DNA from: JAZBPO01 sp963691775
GTDB lineage: Bacteria; Pseudomonadota; Gammaproteobacteria; Pseudomonadales; Azotimanducaceae
Reading direction: 5' to 3'
Length of the DNA: 64,000 nt
NCBI GenBank assembly: GCA_963691775.1
Contig: OY829369.1
Location: 2,914,001-2,978,000 of the forward strand
The notes below the pieces were generated by a model, which was not told the DNA's origin, made no database searches, and was given only the letters and a program-made list of their open reading frames with translations. The translations under genes and the position numbers were made by a program. Positions 57,310-64,000 of the stretch are shown piece by piece (the stretch's first letter is position 1; each line of letters opens with the position of its first letter).

Positions 57310-59103
57310 ATGTTCAAAGATTGGCCTCAGCGTGTGCTCGCCAGCGCTTCAGGCGCGCTCACGGGCGCGTTGCTGCTGGCTGGCTGCATAGCGCCGCCGC
57401 CTGCGCCTGAACCGCCTGCGGCCCCGCTCGAGGTTGCGCTCCCTGAAGCCACGGCGCCGCCACCGGCACCGGTTTACGGCAATTTCGAGAGCGACACCCT
57501 GTTCGACCTGCTTGTAGCCGAGCTCTCGCTGCGCCGGGGCGATTTCGCTCCTGCCGTCGACCGCTACGCTCAGCATGCGCGAAGGACGCTTGATCCAGGC
57601 GTCGTTGCCAAGGCTGCGCGACTCGCGTCTGTGATCGGGGATGAACGCCGCGCCTTGGAACTTGGGGTGCTCTGGGCTCGTGTGGCGCCTGACGACCCGG
57701 AGGCGCGCCAAGCTGCTGCGGTCGCACTCCTTGAGGCGGGAGACTACGAGTCCGCCCTGGTCGAGCTGGGGGCGCTGCGGACGCTGGGTGGCGAAGCCGA
57801 TTTCCGGCGCTTCGCCGGCGCGCTTGAGGACATAGCGCCGGATGCGCGGGAGGCGCTGATCCGGGCGCTTGAAGCGCTCCAGCGTCAGTGGCCTGACGAT
57901 TCTCAGCTGCGACTCGCGCGCGCCACGCTCCTAGAGCAGGAAGGCCGGACCGACGAAGCCCTTGCTGCGTTCGTTGATCAACCGCCGGAGCTTTGGGGGG
58001 TTGATGCCTTGCTGCTGAACGCGCGCCTGCTTGAGCGCAGCGGTGATTCGCGTGCAGCGGTGCGTCTGCTCGAGGACGCGCTCGCGCGCGGGAACAGCGC
58101 GCCACGAATCCGCTACCGGCTCGCACGGCTGCTCATCGACGGGGCCGATCTGATCGCCGCTCGAGAGCAGTTCCGCGCCCTGCTCGAGGCGATCGACGAT
58201 AACGCCGAGGTGCTGCTGTCGCTCGCTCTCATCGATCTAGAACTCGATCGCCGTACCGAGGCGAAGGGTTGGCTTGAGCGCATGCTCGCCGCGCGACTGC
58301 GCCCGGACACGGCCAATTACTTCCTCGGTGTGATCGCGGAGCGTGAGGGGGATGTCGCGGCTGCGCTTGCGTCCTGGCAGCGCGTCGCGCCGGGCTTCGA
58401 GTTTGCGCGGGCACAGGAGGCCGCGACGCGACTCATCGTTGCGTCCGACGGCGCTGCTGCAGTGCGAACTCATCTCGCCGGTTTGCGGCAAAAGTGGCCG
58501 CAGGAGCGCGTAACGCTTTGGCTGCTGGAGGGTCAGGTGCTTCTGGATGCTGCGGCACCTGCGCTCGCCATAGAGGCACTGTCCGAGGGGCTCCAGGTCT
58601 CGCCCGATCTGCCCGAGCTCTTGTATGCGCGCGCCATGGCACATGGCGCTGATGGTCGGCTCGATGGGCTGGAGGCGGATCTCTCGCGCATCCTCGAGCT
58701 CGATCCCGAAGACGCGATGGCGCTCAATGCGCTCGGTTACACGCTCGCTGATCGTACGGAGCGTCTCGATGAAGCTCGCGCCCTCGTGGAGCGCGCACTC
58801 GAAGTCGCCCCCGGGGAACCGGCGTACGTCGACTCGCTTGGTTGGGTCGAGTATCGAGCAGGAAACTTCGAGGCCGCGGTGGCCTTGCTCGAGGAAGCCT
58901 ATGCCGGGTTCCCCAATGACGAGGTGGCCGCCCATCTCGGCGAAGCGCTCTGGATGTCAGGAGAGGAGGCGCGCGCGCGTGCCGTCTGGTTCGAGGCGCT
59001 GGAGTACGAGCAGAGTAGCGATGTGCTTCACGCAACCCTGCGCCGGCTGCTGGATGCCGAGGAGCTCGAGCGCCTCGGTGTTCTCGCGGATGCAGCGACC
59101 TGA
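57310..59103 (+). CDS. TPR-repeat outer-membrane lipoprotein
   Basis: A 597-residue protein with a signal peptide and lipobox LLLAGC near 22-27, then a proline/alanine-rich linker, then helical tetratricopeptide repeats to the end. The clearest repeats are near 475-585 (ALNALGYTLADRTERLDEAR, VDSLGWVEYRAGNFEAAVAL, AAHLGEALWMSGEEARARAV). No enzyme domain is seen. Family members sit next to lolB in many gammaproteobacteria, and a role in envelope assembly is likely but unproven. The ATG follows GGAGAACCG; it overlaps lolB by one base. Confidence 0.88.
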   Translation: MFKDWPQRVLASASGALTGALLLAGCIAPPPAPEPPAAPLEVALPEATAPPPAPVYGNFESDTLFDLLVAELSLRRGDFAPAVDRYAQHARRTLDPGVVAKAARLASVIGDERRALELGVLWARVAPDDPEARQAAAVALLEAGDYESALVELGALRTLGGEADFRRFAGALEDIAPDAREALIRALEALQRQWPDDSQLRLARATLLEQEGRTDEALAAFVDQPPELWGVDALLLNARLLERSGDSRAAVRLLEDALARGNSAPRIRYRLARLLIDGADLIAAREQFRALLEAIDDNAEVLLSLALIDLELDRRTEAKGWLERMLAARLRPDTANYFLGVIAEREGDVAAALASWQRVAPGFEFARAQEAATRLIVASDGAAAVRTHLAGLRQKWPQERVTLWLLEGQVLLDAAAPALAIEALSEGLQVSPDLPELLYARAMAHGADGRLDGLEADLSRILELDPEDAMALNALGYTLADRTERLDEARALVERALEVAPGEPAYVDSLGWVEYRAGNFEAAVALLEEAYAGFPNDEVAAHLGEALWMSGEEARARAVWFEALEYEQSSDVLHATLRRLLDAEELERLGVLADAAT

Positions 59104-59702
59104 TGCAGGTCGTCGGGCGACTGATCGCTGCGCTGTCCGGTGCGGCCTTGCTCTACGGCTGTGCCAGCCTGGTGGAACCGGACCCGGGTCCGGGTGCGGG
59201 AACCGCGGAGCTCGATAGCTTTCGCCTCGATGGCAAGGTGTCATGGCGGGCTCCGGATCGGCGTGGTCGAGCCTCGCTTACCTGGGATGAGGCGCTGGGG
59301 CGCACTCGGATGGTTATCAGCGGTCCCTTCGGGTCCGGCACTGCGGTGCTGGAAGAGGACCTTGACGGCGCCCGTCTTCAGCTCGGCGACCGGATCGCGC
59401 GCGACATTGATGCGGGTCGATTGCTCGAACGCGAGCTTGGGCTACGCCTGCCTGTGTGGGCGGCGCGCGATTGGGTTCGTGGGCGTCCGAGCTCGAAGGA
59501 GGCGGTTGTGACCATGTGGGAAGAAGGCGGGCAGATCGGCGCTTTGGAAGAAGCCGGCTGGTCTGTACGTTTTGAGCGATACACCCTCGTGGAGGGCTTC
59601 ATCCTGCCCGGCCGCATCGAAATGAAGCGCGGCGCCTATGTTGTGCGCTTCGTTGCCACGCGCTGGCGCCCCGGACGCGCAGAGTTCGCCGCTGATGGAT
59701 AA
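59103..59702 (+). CDS. lolB: Outer-membrane lipoprotein receptor LolB
   Basis: LolB takes lipoproteins from the periplasmic carrier LolA and inserts them into the outer membrane. The 199-residue protein has a lipobox LLYGC near 15-20 and the LolB core (SFRLDGKVSWRAPDRRGRAS near 39-58, GPFGSGTAVLEED, WVRGRPS). Sequence is less conserved than for most genes here, but position between the TPR lipoprotein and ispE is the standard one. TGATG start; overlaps ispE by eight bases. Confidence 0.93.
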   Translation: MQVVGRLIAALSGAALLYGCASLVEPDPGPGAGTAELDSFRLDGKVSWRAPDRRGRASLTWDEALGRTRMVISGPFGSGTAVLEEDLDGARLQLGDRIARDIDAGRLLERELGLRLPVWAARDWVRGRPSSKEAVVTMWEEGGQIGALEEAGWSVRFERYTLVEGFILPGRIEMKRGAYVVRFVATRWRPGRAEFAADG

Positions 59703-60546
59703 GTATCGACGTTGGGTTCTGCCCGCCTGCGCGAAGCTCAATCTGTTCTTGCACGTGGTGGGTCGTCGCGATGACGGCTATCACCTGTTGCAGACGGTCT
59801 TCCAGCTCATCGACCTTGCCGATGAGGTGGTGCTCGAGGCGCTTCCTGGGGGCACGATCGAGCTTGCCCGGCACAGCGACGCACCCGGAGGTGATGATGA
59901 TCTGACGCTTCAGGCGGCACGCCTTCTTCGGGAAGCGACGGGCGCGACTAGCGGTGCACGCATTGAACTGCGCAAGCGTATCCCTGCGGGTGGTGGCTTA
60001 GGCGGTGGTTCGAGCGATGCCGCTACGGTGCTGCTCGGACTTGATCGGCTCTGGGGGACGAATCTCGGAGTTGACGCGCTGAGCGCGCTGGGCGCGCGGC
60101 TGGGCGCGGACGTGCCCGTTTTCGTGCGGGGCCGGACAGCTTGGGCAGAGGGCGTAGGCGAGCACCTGACGCCTCTCGAAACGGCGCCGGCGACGTATCT
60201 CATCGTGGTGCCCGACGTTCACGTAGAGACCGCTCGGATCTTCCGCGATCCTCGATTGACACGCGATACCCCCATCAGCACAATGCCGGCCTTTTTCGAA
60301 ACGGGCGGCAGGAACGACTGCACGCCGGTGACCCGGGCGCTTTATCCCGAAGTTGGTCGCGCGTTGACCTGGCTCACAGCCTTTGGCGACGCGCGCATGA
60401 CTGGCACGGGCGCGAGCATCTACCTGCGACTCGACGATCCGGAGAGCGCGCAGGCGATCGCGGCTAAGGTTCCCGCGCCGTGGCGCGCCTTCGTGGCGCG
60501 CCCGCTCGCGGTGTCCCCGGTTCACCAAGCGCTAGAGAGCGCCTGA
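59695..60546 (+). CDS. ispE: 4-diphosphocytidyl-2-C-methyl-D-erythritol kinase
   Basis: IspE phosphorylates CDP-methylerythritol in the MEP isoprenoid pathway. The 283-residue GHMP kinase has CAKLNLFLHVVGRRDDGYH near 12-30, the ATP motif PAGGGLGGGSSDAATVLLGL near 96-115, and MTGTGASIYLRL near 235-246. Start ATG 59695, eight bases inside lolB; an earlier in-frame ATG deeper in lolB is rejected. Confidence 0.97.
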   Translation: MDKYRRWVLPACAKLNLFLHVVGRRDDGYHLLQTVFQLIDLADEVVLEALPGGTIELARHSDAPGGDDDLTLQAARLLREATGATSGARIELRKRIPAGGGLGGGSSDAATVLLGLDRLWGTNLGVDALSALGARLGADVPVFVRGRTAWAEGVGEHLTPLETAPATYLIVVPDVHVETARIFRDPRLTRDTPISTMPAFFETGGRNDCTPVTRALYPEVGRALTWLTAFGDARMTGTGASIYLRLDDPESAQAIAAKVPAPWRAFVARPLAVSPVHQALESA

Positions 60547-60551
60547 CGGTC

Positions 60552-60571
60552 CGTTCGACGAACGCTTTTTT
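60552..60571 (+). terminator. Short hairpin and T-tract between ispE and tRNA-Gln
   Basis: A 5-bp stem CGTTC/GAACG with a three-base loop (60552-60564) is followed by CTTTTTT, whose last T is the first base of tRNA-Gln. It resembles a small intrinsic terminator for ispE; read-through would place the tRNA in the same transcript. The stem is short, so efficiency is doubtful. Confidence 0.45.
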
Positions 60572-60646
60572 GGGGCGTCGCCAAGTTGGTAAGGCAGCGG
60601 GTTTTGATCCCGCCATGCGCAGGTTCGAGTCCTGCCGCCCCAGCCA
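60571..60646 (+). tRNA. tRNA-Gln(TTG)
   Basis: A 76-base cloverleaf with acceptor stem TGGGGCG/CGCCCCA, anticodon TTG in the loop TTTTGAT, T loop TTCGAGT and an encoded CCA. It begins with U as bacterial tRNA-Gln usually does. It reads CAA codons. Located between ispE and prs, as tRNA-Gln is in many gammaproteobacteria. Confidence 0.95.
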
Positions 60647-60712
60647 TTTCATCGCGCAGCCCGGGAAGGGATCCCGGCCCAGGATCCACGGCGGCCGCGA
60701 CGGGGGAGTGAC

Positions 60713-61657
60713 GTGTCGAATTTCATGATCTTTGCTGGCAACTCCAATCCGGAGTTGGCACGGCGGGTCGTCGATCGCCTCCGAGTGCGCTTGGGCAAGG
60801 CCCAAGTAGGCCGATTCAGCGACGGCGAGGTCTTCGTCGAGATCGACGATAACGTCCGCGGCAAGGACGTCTTCATTCTCCAGTCGACCTGCGCGCCCAC
60901 GAACGACAATTTCATGGAACTCATGATCATGGCCGACGCGCTCAAACGCGCATCGGCCGGGCGGATCACCGCGGTACTGCCGTATTACGGCTATGCGCGT
61001 CAGGACCGCCGCCCGCGTTCGGCGCGTGTTGCGATCAGCGCCAAGGTCATCGCAGACATGATTTCGACGGTCGGTTTCGATCGTCTGCTTACGGTCGATC
61101 TCCATGCGGATCAGATCCAGGGCTTTTTCAACATGCCCGTGGACAACGTGTATGCGTCGCCGGTGCTTCTGGATCACGCTCTCACGCAGCGCTTTGAAGA
61201 CCCGGTGGTTGTGTCGCCCGACATCGGCGGTGTGGTTCGCGCGCGGGCAATCGCCAAGCAGCTTGATGATGCGGATCTTGCGATCATCGACAAGCGCCGA
61301 CCGCAGGCGAACGAAGCTCAGGTCATGAACATCATTGGCGACGTGCGGGGTCGGACAGCGGTGATCGTCGACGATATCGTCGATACCGCCGGCACGCTGT
61401 GCAAAGCCGCTGAGGCGCTCAAGGCGGCTGGCGCGGCGCGAGTCGTCGCCTACTGTACGCATCCGGTGCTGTCCGGGCCGGCGGTGAAGCGGGTTGGGGG
61501 CTCAGAGCTGGACCAGCTTGTCGTTACTGACACGATTCCGCTGTCTGAGGCAGCTTTGGTTACGCCCAAGATCGTTCAGCTATCAATTGATGAAACGCTG
61601 GCGGAGTCGATTCGGCGCGTCAGTAACGAGGAATCCATCAGCGCAATGTTCCGCTAG
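60713..61657 (+). CDS. prs: Ribose-phosphate pyrophosphokinase
   Basis: Prs makes PRPP from ribose 5-phosphate and ATP for nucleotide, His, Trp and NAD synthesis. The 314-residue protein starts (GTG) MSNFMIFAGNSNPELARRVV. It has the flexible loop YYGYARQDRRPRSARVAISA near 93-112 and the PRPP-binding DDIVDTAGTLCKAAEALKA near 222-240. Length is normal for class I. It follows tRNA-Gln by 66 bp. Confidence 0.98.
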   Translation: MSNFMIFAGNSNPELARRVVDRLRVRLGKAQVGRFSDGEVFVEIDDNVRGKDVFILQSTCAPTNDNFMELMIMADALKRASAGRITAVLPYYGYARQDRRPRSARVAISAKVIADMISTVGFDRLLTVDLHADQIQGFFNMPVDNVYASPVLLDHALTQRFEDPVVVSPDIGGVVRARAIAKQLDDADLAIIDKRRPQANEAQVMNIIGDVRGRTAVIVDDIVDTAGTLCKAAEALKAAGAARVVAYCTHPVLSGPAVKRVGGSELDQLVVTDTIPLSEAALVTPKIVQLSIDETLAESIRRVSNEESISAMFR

Positions 61658-61732
61658 GAGCGAGCGCAAACCATCGACCCGCCAGGACGGTCGCAGTTCT
61701 GGGTGGACGGGTCATCGACAGGAGAAGTGAAG

Positions 61733-62377
61733 ATGTCCGACAAGATCACTCTGTCGGCCGAGCCGCGGGCCGACGTAGGGAAAGGTGCGAGCCGCCGCCT
61801 GCGTCGTGCTGGCGAGCACGTCCCGGCCGTTGTCTACGGAGGCAGTGAACCGCCCCAGTCTCTCTCGCTCGTGAAGAACGAGCTCGCCAAGGCGGAGCAG
61901 ATCGAGGCGTTCTACTCGCAGATTCTCGAGATCAAGCTCGAAGGGAAGGCGATTGACGCCATCGTAAAGGACCTTCAGCGGCACCCTGCGCGCGGTGACA
62001 TCATGCATGTCGATCTCCAGCGCGTGGCGGCCGACCAGGAGCTCCAGGTGAACCTCGCTCTGCATTTTGTCGGCGAGGACGTCGCCCCGGGCGTGAAACT
62101 CCAGGGCGGTCAGGCACTGCACAACATGAACGAGGTCCATGTGGCCTGCCTGCCGAGCGCGCTGCCCGAGTACGTCGAGGTTGACGTGTCAGCCCTCGAT
62201 GCTGGCCAGTCGATCCACCTCTCAGATCTCAAGCTGCCGGAAGGTGTCCGTATCCCCGCGCTCGAGCTCGGTGCGGACCATGATCAGGTCGTCTTCTCTA
62301 TCGCTGAGAAGAAAGGCGGTGGCAGCAGTGAAGATGATGCTGGCGGTGACGAGGCGGCCGGAGAAGGCGAGGGCTGA
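61733..62377 (+). CDS. rplY: 50S ribosomal protein L25 / general stress protein Ctc
   Basis: L25 binds 5S rRNA. The 214-residue long (Ctc/TL5) form has the N-terminal RNA-binding domain (SAEPRADVGKGASRRLRRAG near 6-25, VPAVVYGG) and the C-terminal beta domain (LHFVGEDVAPGVKLQGGQ near 107-124). It ends in an acidic, glycine-rich tail (EDDAGGDEAAGEGEG). ATG 61733 with AGGAGAA upstream is used. Between prs and pth, as usual in proteobacteria. Confidence 0.97.
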   Translation: MSDKITLSAEPRADVGKGASRRLRRAGEHVPAVVYGGSEPPQSLSLVKNELAKAEQIEAFYSQILEIKLEGKAIDAIVKDLQRHPARGDIMHVDLQRVAADQELQVNLALHFVGEDVAPGVKLQGGQALHNMNEVHVACLPSALPEYVEVDVSALDAGQSIHLSDLKLPEGVRIPALELGADHDQVVFSIAEKKGGGSSEDDAGGDEAAGEGEG

Positions 62378-62404
62378 AGCCCTGAGCGCCAGCGGAGGTG
62401 AGGG

Positions 62405-62995
62405 ATGGCGGATCGTGTCCGGCTGATCGTCGGGCTCGGCAACCCCGGCGATGAGTACCGCCGCACACGCCATAACGCCGGCGCCGATTTCGTCGCCGCG
62501 GTCGCCGATGCATTCGGCGCGCCCCTGAAGTCGGAGAAGAAATTCTCCGGCCTCACCGGGCGCGTCATCGTTGGCGGTCAGGACGTTCGCCTGCTTGTGC
62601 CGACGACTTTCTACAACAGCACCGGCAACGCCGTGGGGCCCATGCTCCACTTCTATCGATTGCCGGTGGCGAGCCTGCTCGTTGCCCAGGACGAACTCGA
62701 CCTGCCGGCTGGCGTCGCGCGCCTGAAGGAAGGTGGCGGCCACGGCGGCAACAACGGGCTCCGAGACATCATCCGGGTGCTTGGGGGCGATGCGGGCTTC
62801 GGTCGCCTGCGCCTCGGGGTCGATCATCCCGGGGTGAAGTCTAAGGTGACGGGCTACCTCCTTTCGCGTCCGCCCGCCGACGATCGCAGCGCGATCGACA
62901 CGGCGATGGACGCGGCGCTTCGGGTCCTGCCAGAACTCGCGCGCGGCGACTGGCAGCGCGCTTCCACAGAATTGCATACGCGCACCAAGGCCTGA
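62405..62995 (+). CDS. pth: Peptidyl-tRNA hydrolase
   Basis: Pth frees tRNA from dropped-off peptidyl-tRNA. The 196-residue protein has VGLGNPGDEYRRTRHNAGAD near 9-28 with the catalytic histidine, and GGGHGGNNGLRDIIRVLGG near 110-128. It stands 27 bp after rplY and 16 bp before ychF, the common pth-ychF pair. Confidence 0.98.
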   Translation: MADRVRLIVGLGNPGDEYRRTRHNAGADFVAAVADAFGAPLKSEKKFSGLTGRVIVGGQDVRLLVPTTFYNSTGNAVGPMLHFYRLPVASLLVAQDELDLPAGVARLKEGGGHGGNNGLRDIIRVLGGDAGFGRLRLGVDHPGVKSKVTGYLLSRPPADDRSAIDTAMDAALRVLPELARGDWQRASTELHTRTKA

Positions 62996-63011
62996 GCCTC
63001 GAGGAAGAGCC

Positions 63012-64000
63012 ATGGGATTCAATTGCGGCATCGTCGGACTGCCCAACGTTGGCAAGTCGACCCTCTTCAATGCACTTACCAAGGCCGGCATCGACGCCGA
63101 GAACTTCCCGTTCTGCACGATCGAGCCGAATACTGGTGTGGTGCCCGTGCCCGATCCGCGCCTCGATGCGCTTGCCGGCATTGTGTCTCCGGAGAAGGTG
63201 ATTCCGACGACCATGGAGTTCGTCGACATTGCCGGACTCGTCGCGGGCGCGAGCCAGGGCGAGGGCCTCGGGAACCAGTTCCTCGCCAATATTCGAGAGA
63301 CCGACGCGATCGCCCACGTAGTGCGCTGCTTTGAGGATGAGAACGTCATTCATGTCGACGGCCGCATCGATCCGATCTCCGACATCGAGATCATCGATAC
63401 GGAACTGCTGCTGGCTGACGTCGACACGGTCGAAAAGGCGCTTGCGCGCGTCTCGCGCGCAGCCAAGGTCGGCGACAAGACCGCCAAGGCCGAGGCGGAC
63501 CTGCTCGAATCGGTTCGCGCTGCCCTCGAGGCCGGGCGTCCGGCGCGCACGGTAGTTGCCGAGGCGAGCGATGAGCTCGCGGCACGGGTGCGGCAACTGT
63601 TCCTGCTCACGGCCAAGCCGATCATGTACATCGCCAACGTTGCCGAGGACGGCTTCGAGGACAATCCGCACCTCGAAGCGGTCATGACGCGCGCGGCAGA
63701 GGAAGGTGCGGTCGTCGTGCCCATTTGCAATAAGCTCGAGCAGGAGATCGCCGAGCTCGAGGACGATGAGAAGCTGGAATTCCTCGCCGAGATGGGGCTC
63801 GAAGAGCCGGGCCTGGATCGCGTCATTCGCGCCGGCTACGGCCTGCTCGATCTGCTCACCTTCTTCACGGCCGGGCCGAAGGAAGCGCGCGCCTGGACCG
63901 TGCGCGAGGGTGCGACGGCGCCGGAAGGCGCAGGGCGGATTCATACGGACTTTCAGAAGGGGTTCATCCGCGCCGAAGTCATCGCCTACGACGACTATGT
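63012..64000 (+). CDS. ychF: Redox-regulated ATPase YchF, N-terminal part (runs off window)
   Basis: YchF is an Obg-family P-loop protein that prefers ATP and binds ribosomes. The visible 329 residues (family total about 363) show GIVGLPNVGKSTLFNALT at 6-23, DIAGLVAGASQGEGLGN near 77-93 and a coiled region in the middle, and reach the TGS domain (FQKGFIRAEVIAYDDY). Start MGFNCGIVG with GAGGAAGAG upstream. The stop lies beyond the window. Confidence 0.97.
   Translation, partial: MGFNCGIVGLPNVGKSTLFNALTKAGIDAENFPFCTIEPNTGVVPVPDPRLDALAGIVSPEKVIPTTMEFVDIAGLVAGASQGEGLGNQFLANIRETDAIAHVVRCFEDENVIHVDGRIDPISDIEIIDTELLLADVDTVEKALARVSRAAKVGDKTAKAEADLLESVRAALEAGRPARTVVAEASDELAARVRQLFLLTAKPIMYIANVAEDGFEDNPHLEAVMTRAAEEGAVVVPICNKLEQEIAELEDDEKLEFLAEMGLEEPGLDRVIRAGYGLLDLLTFFTAGPKEARAWTVREGATAPEGAGRIHTDFQKGFIRAEVIAYDDY

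Overview
The window is core chromosome of a GC-rich gammaproteobacterium. I see no prophage, insertion sequence, CRISPR array, restriction system or other accessory island. The evidence for the lineage is the gene order: birA-coaX, a tRNA cluster, tuf, tRNA-Trp, secE-nusG, rplKAJL-rpoBC, rpsLG-fusA-tuf, then the S10, spc and alpha operons. The rodA cell-wall cluster and the hemA-prfA-prmC and lolB-ispE-prs-pth-ychF blocks fit the same picture, as does close resemblance to E. coli proteins (for example the rifampicin region of RpoB). Acidic tails on L17 and L25 might hint at a salt-adapted relative of Chromatiales or Ectothiorhodospiraceae, but I cannot place it below class from sequence alone.

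Layout. 1-2.9 kb: the 5' part of purK (minus) diverges from birA-coaX and a small SPOR-like envelope gene. 2.9-4.9 kb: four tRNA genes (Thr, Tyr, Gly, Thr), the first tuf gene and tRNA-Trp. 5-17 kb: secE, nusG, L11, L1, L10, L7/L12 and the RNA polymerase beta and beta' genes. 17-21.7 kb: the str operon ending in a second tuf. 22-36.2 kb: S10, spc and alpha operons, nearly contiguous, closed by a strong intrinsic terminator. 36.7-43 kb: uvrA (minus) and ssb (plus) diverge, followed by uppP, a stand-alone Lon N-terminal-domain protein and a DedA protein. 43.2-53.3 kb: proA-nadD-rsfS-rlmH-mrdA-rodA-mltB-rlpA-dacA-ybeD-lipB, a tightly overlapped run for NAD, ribosome maturation, rod-shape peptidoglycan synthesis and lipoylation. 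53.3-57.3 kb: hemA-prfA-prmC-moeB on the minus strand, convergent with lipB. 57.3-64 kb: a TPR lipoprotein, lolB, ispE, tRNA-Gln, prs, rplY, pth and the 5' part of ychF.

The most notable structure is a 1281-bp direct repeat with no difference that I could find by eye. It contains all but the first base of both tuf genes. It runs on past the stop codon through a UUCG hairpin and 22 bases into tRNA-Trp. At the first copy tRNA-Trp is complete; at the str-operon copy the repeat stops inside the tRNA and leaves a dead 5' fragment. This looks like a gene-conversion or duplication tract with sharp edges. Because the upstream sequences differ, one copy starts with ATG and the other with GTG.

Other items worth a look are non-coding: a large terminator-like hairpin in an unusually long rpsJ-rplC spacer; a str-operon promoter whose -35 lies in the arm of the rpoC-distal hairpin; a UUCG hairpin between rplL and rpoB; clear sigma70-type promoters before rpsJ and rpsM; and a start-less, possibly decayed reading frame between rplQ and uvrA. 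I found no new multi-gene system.
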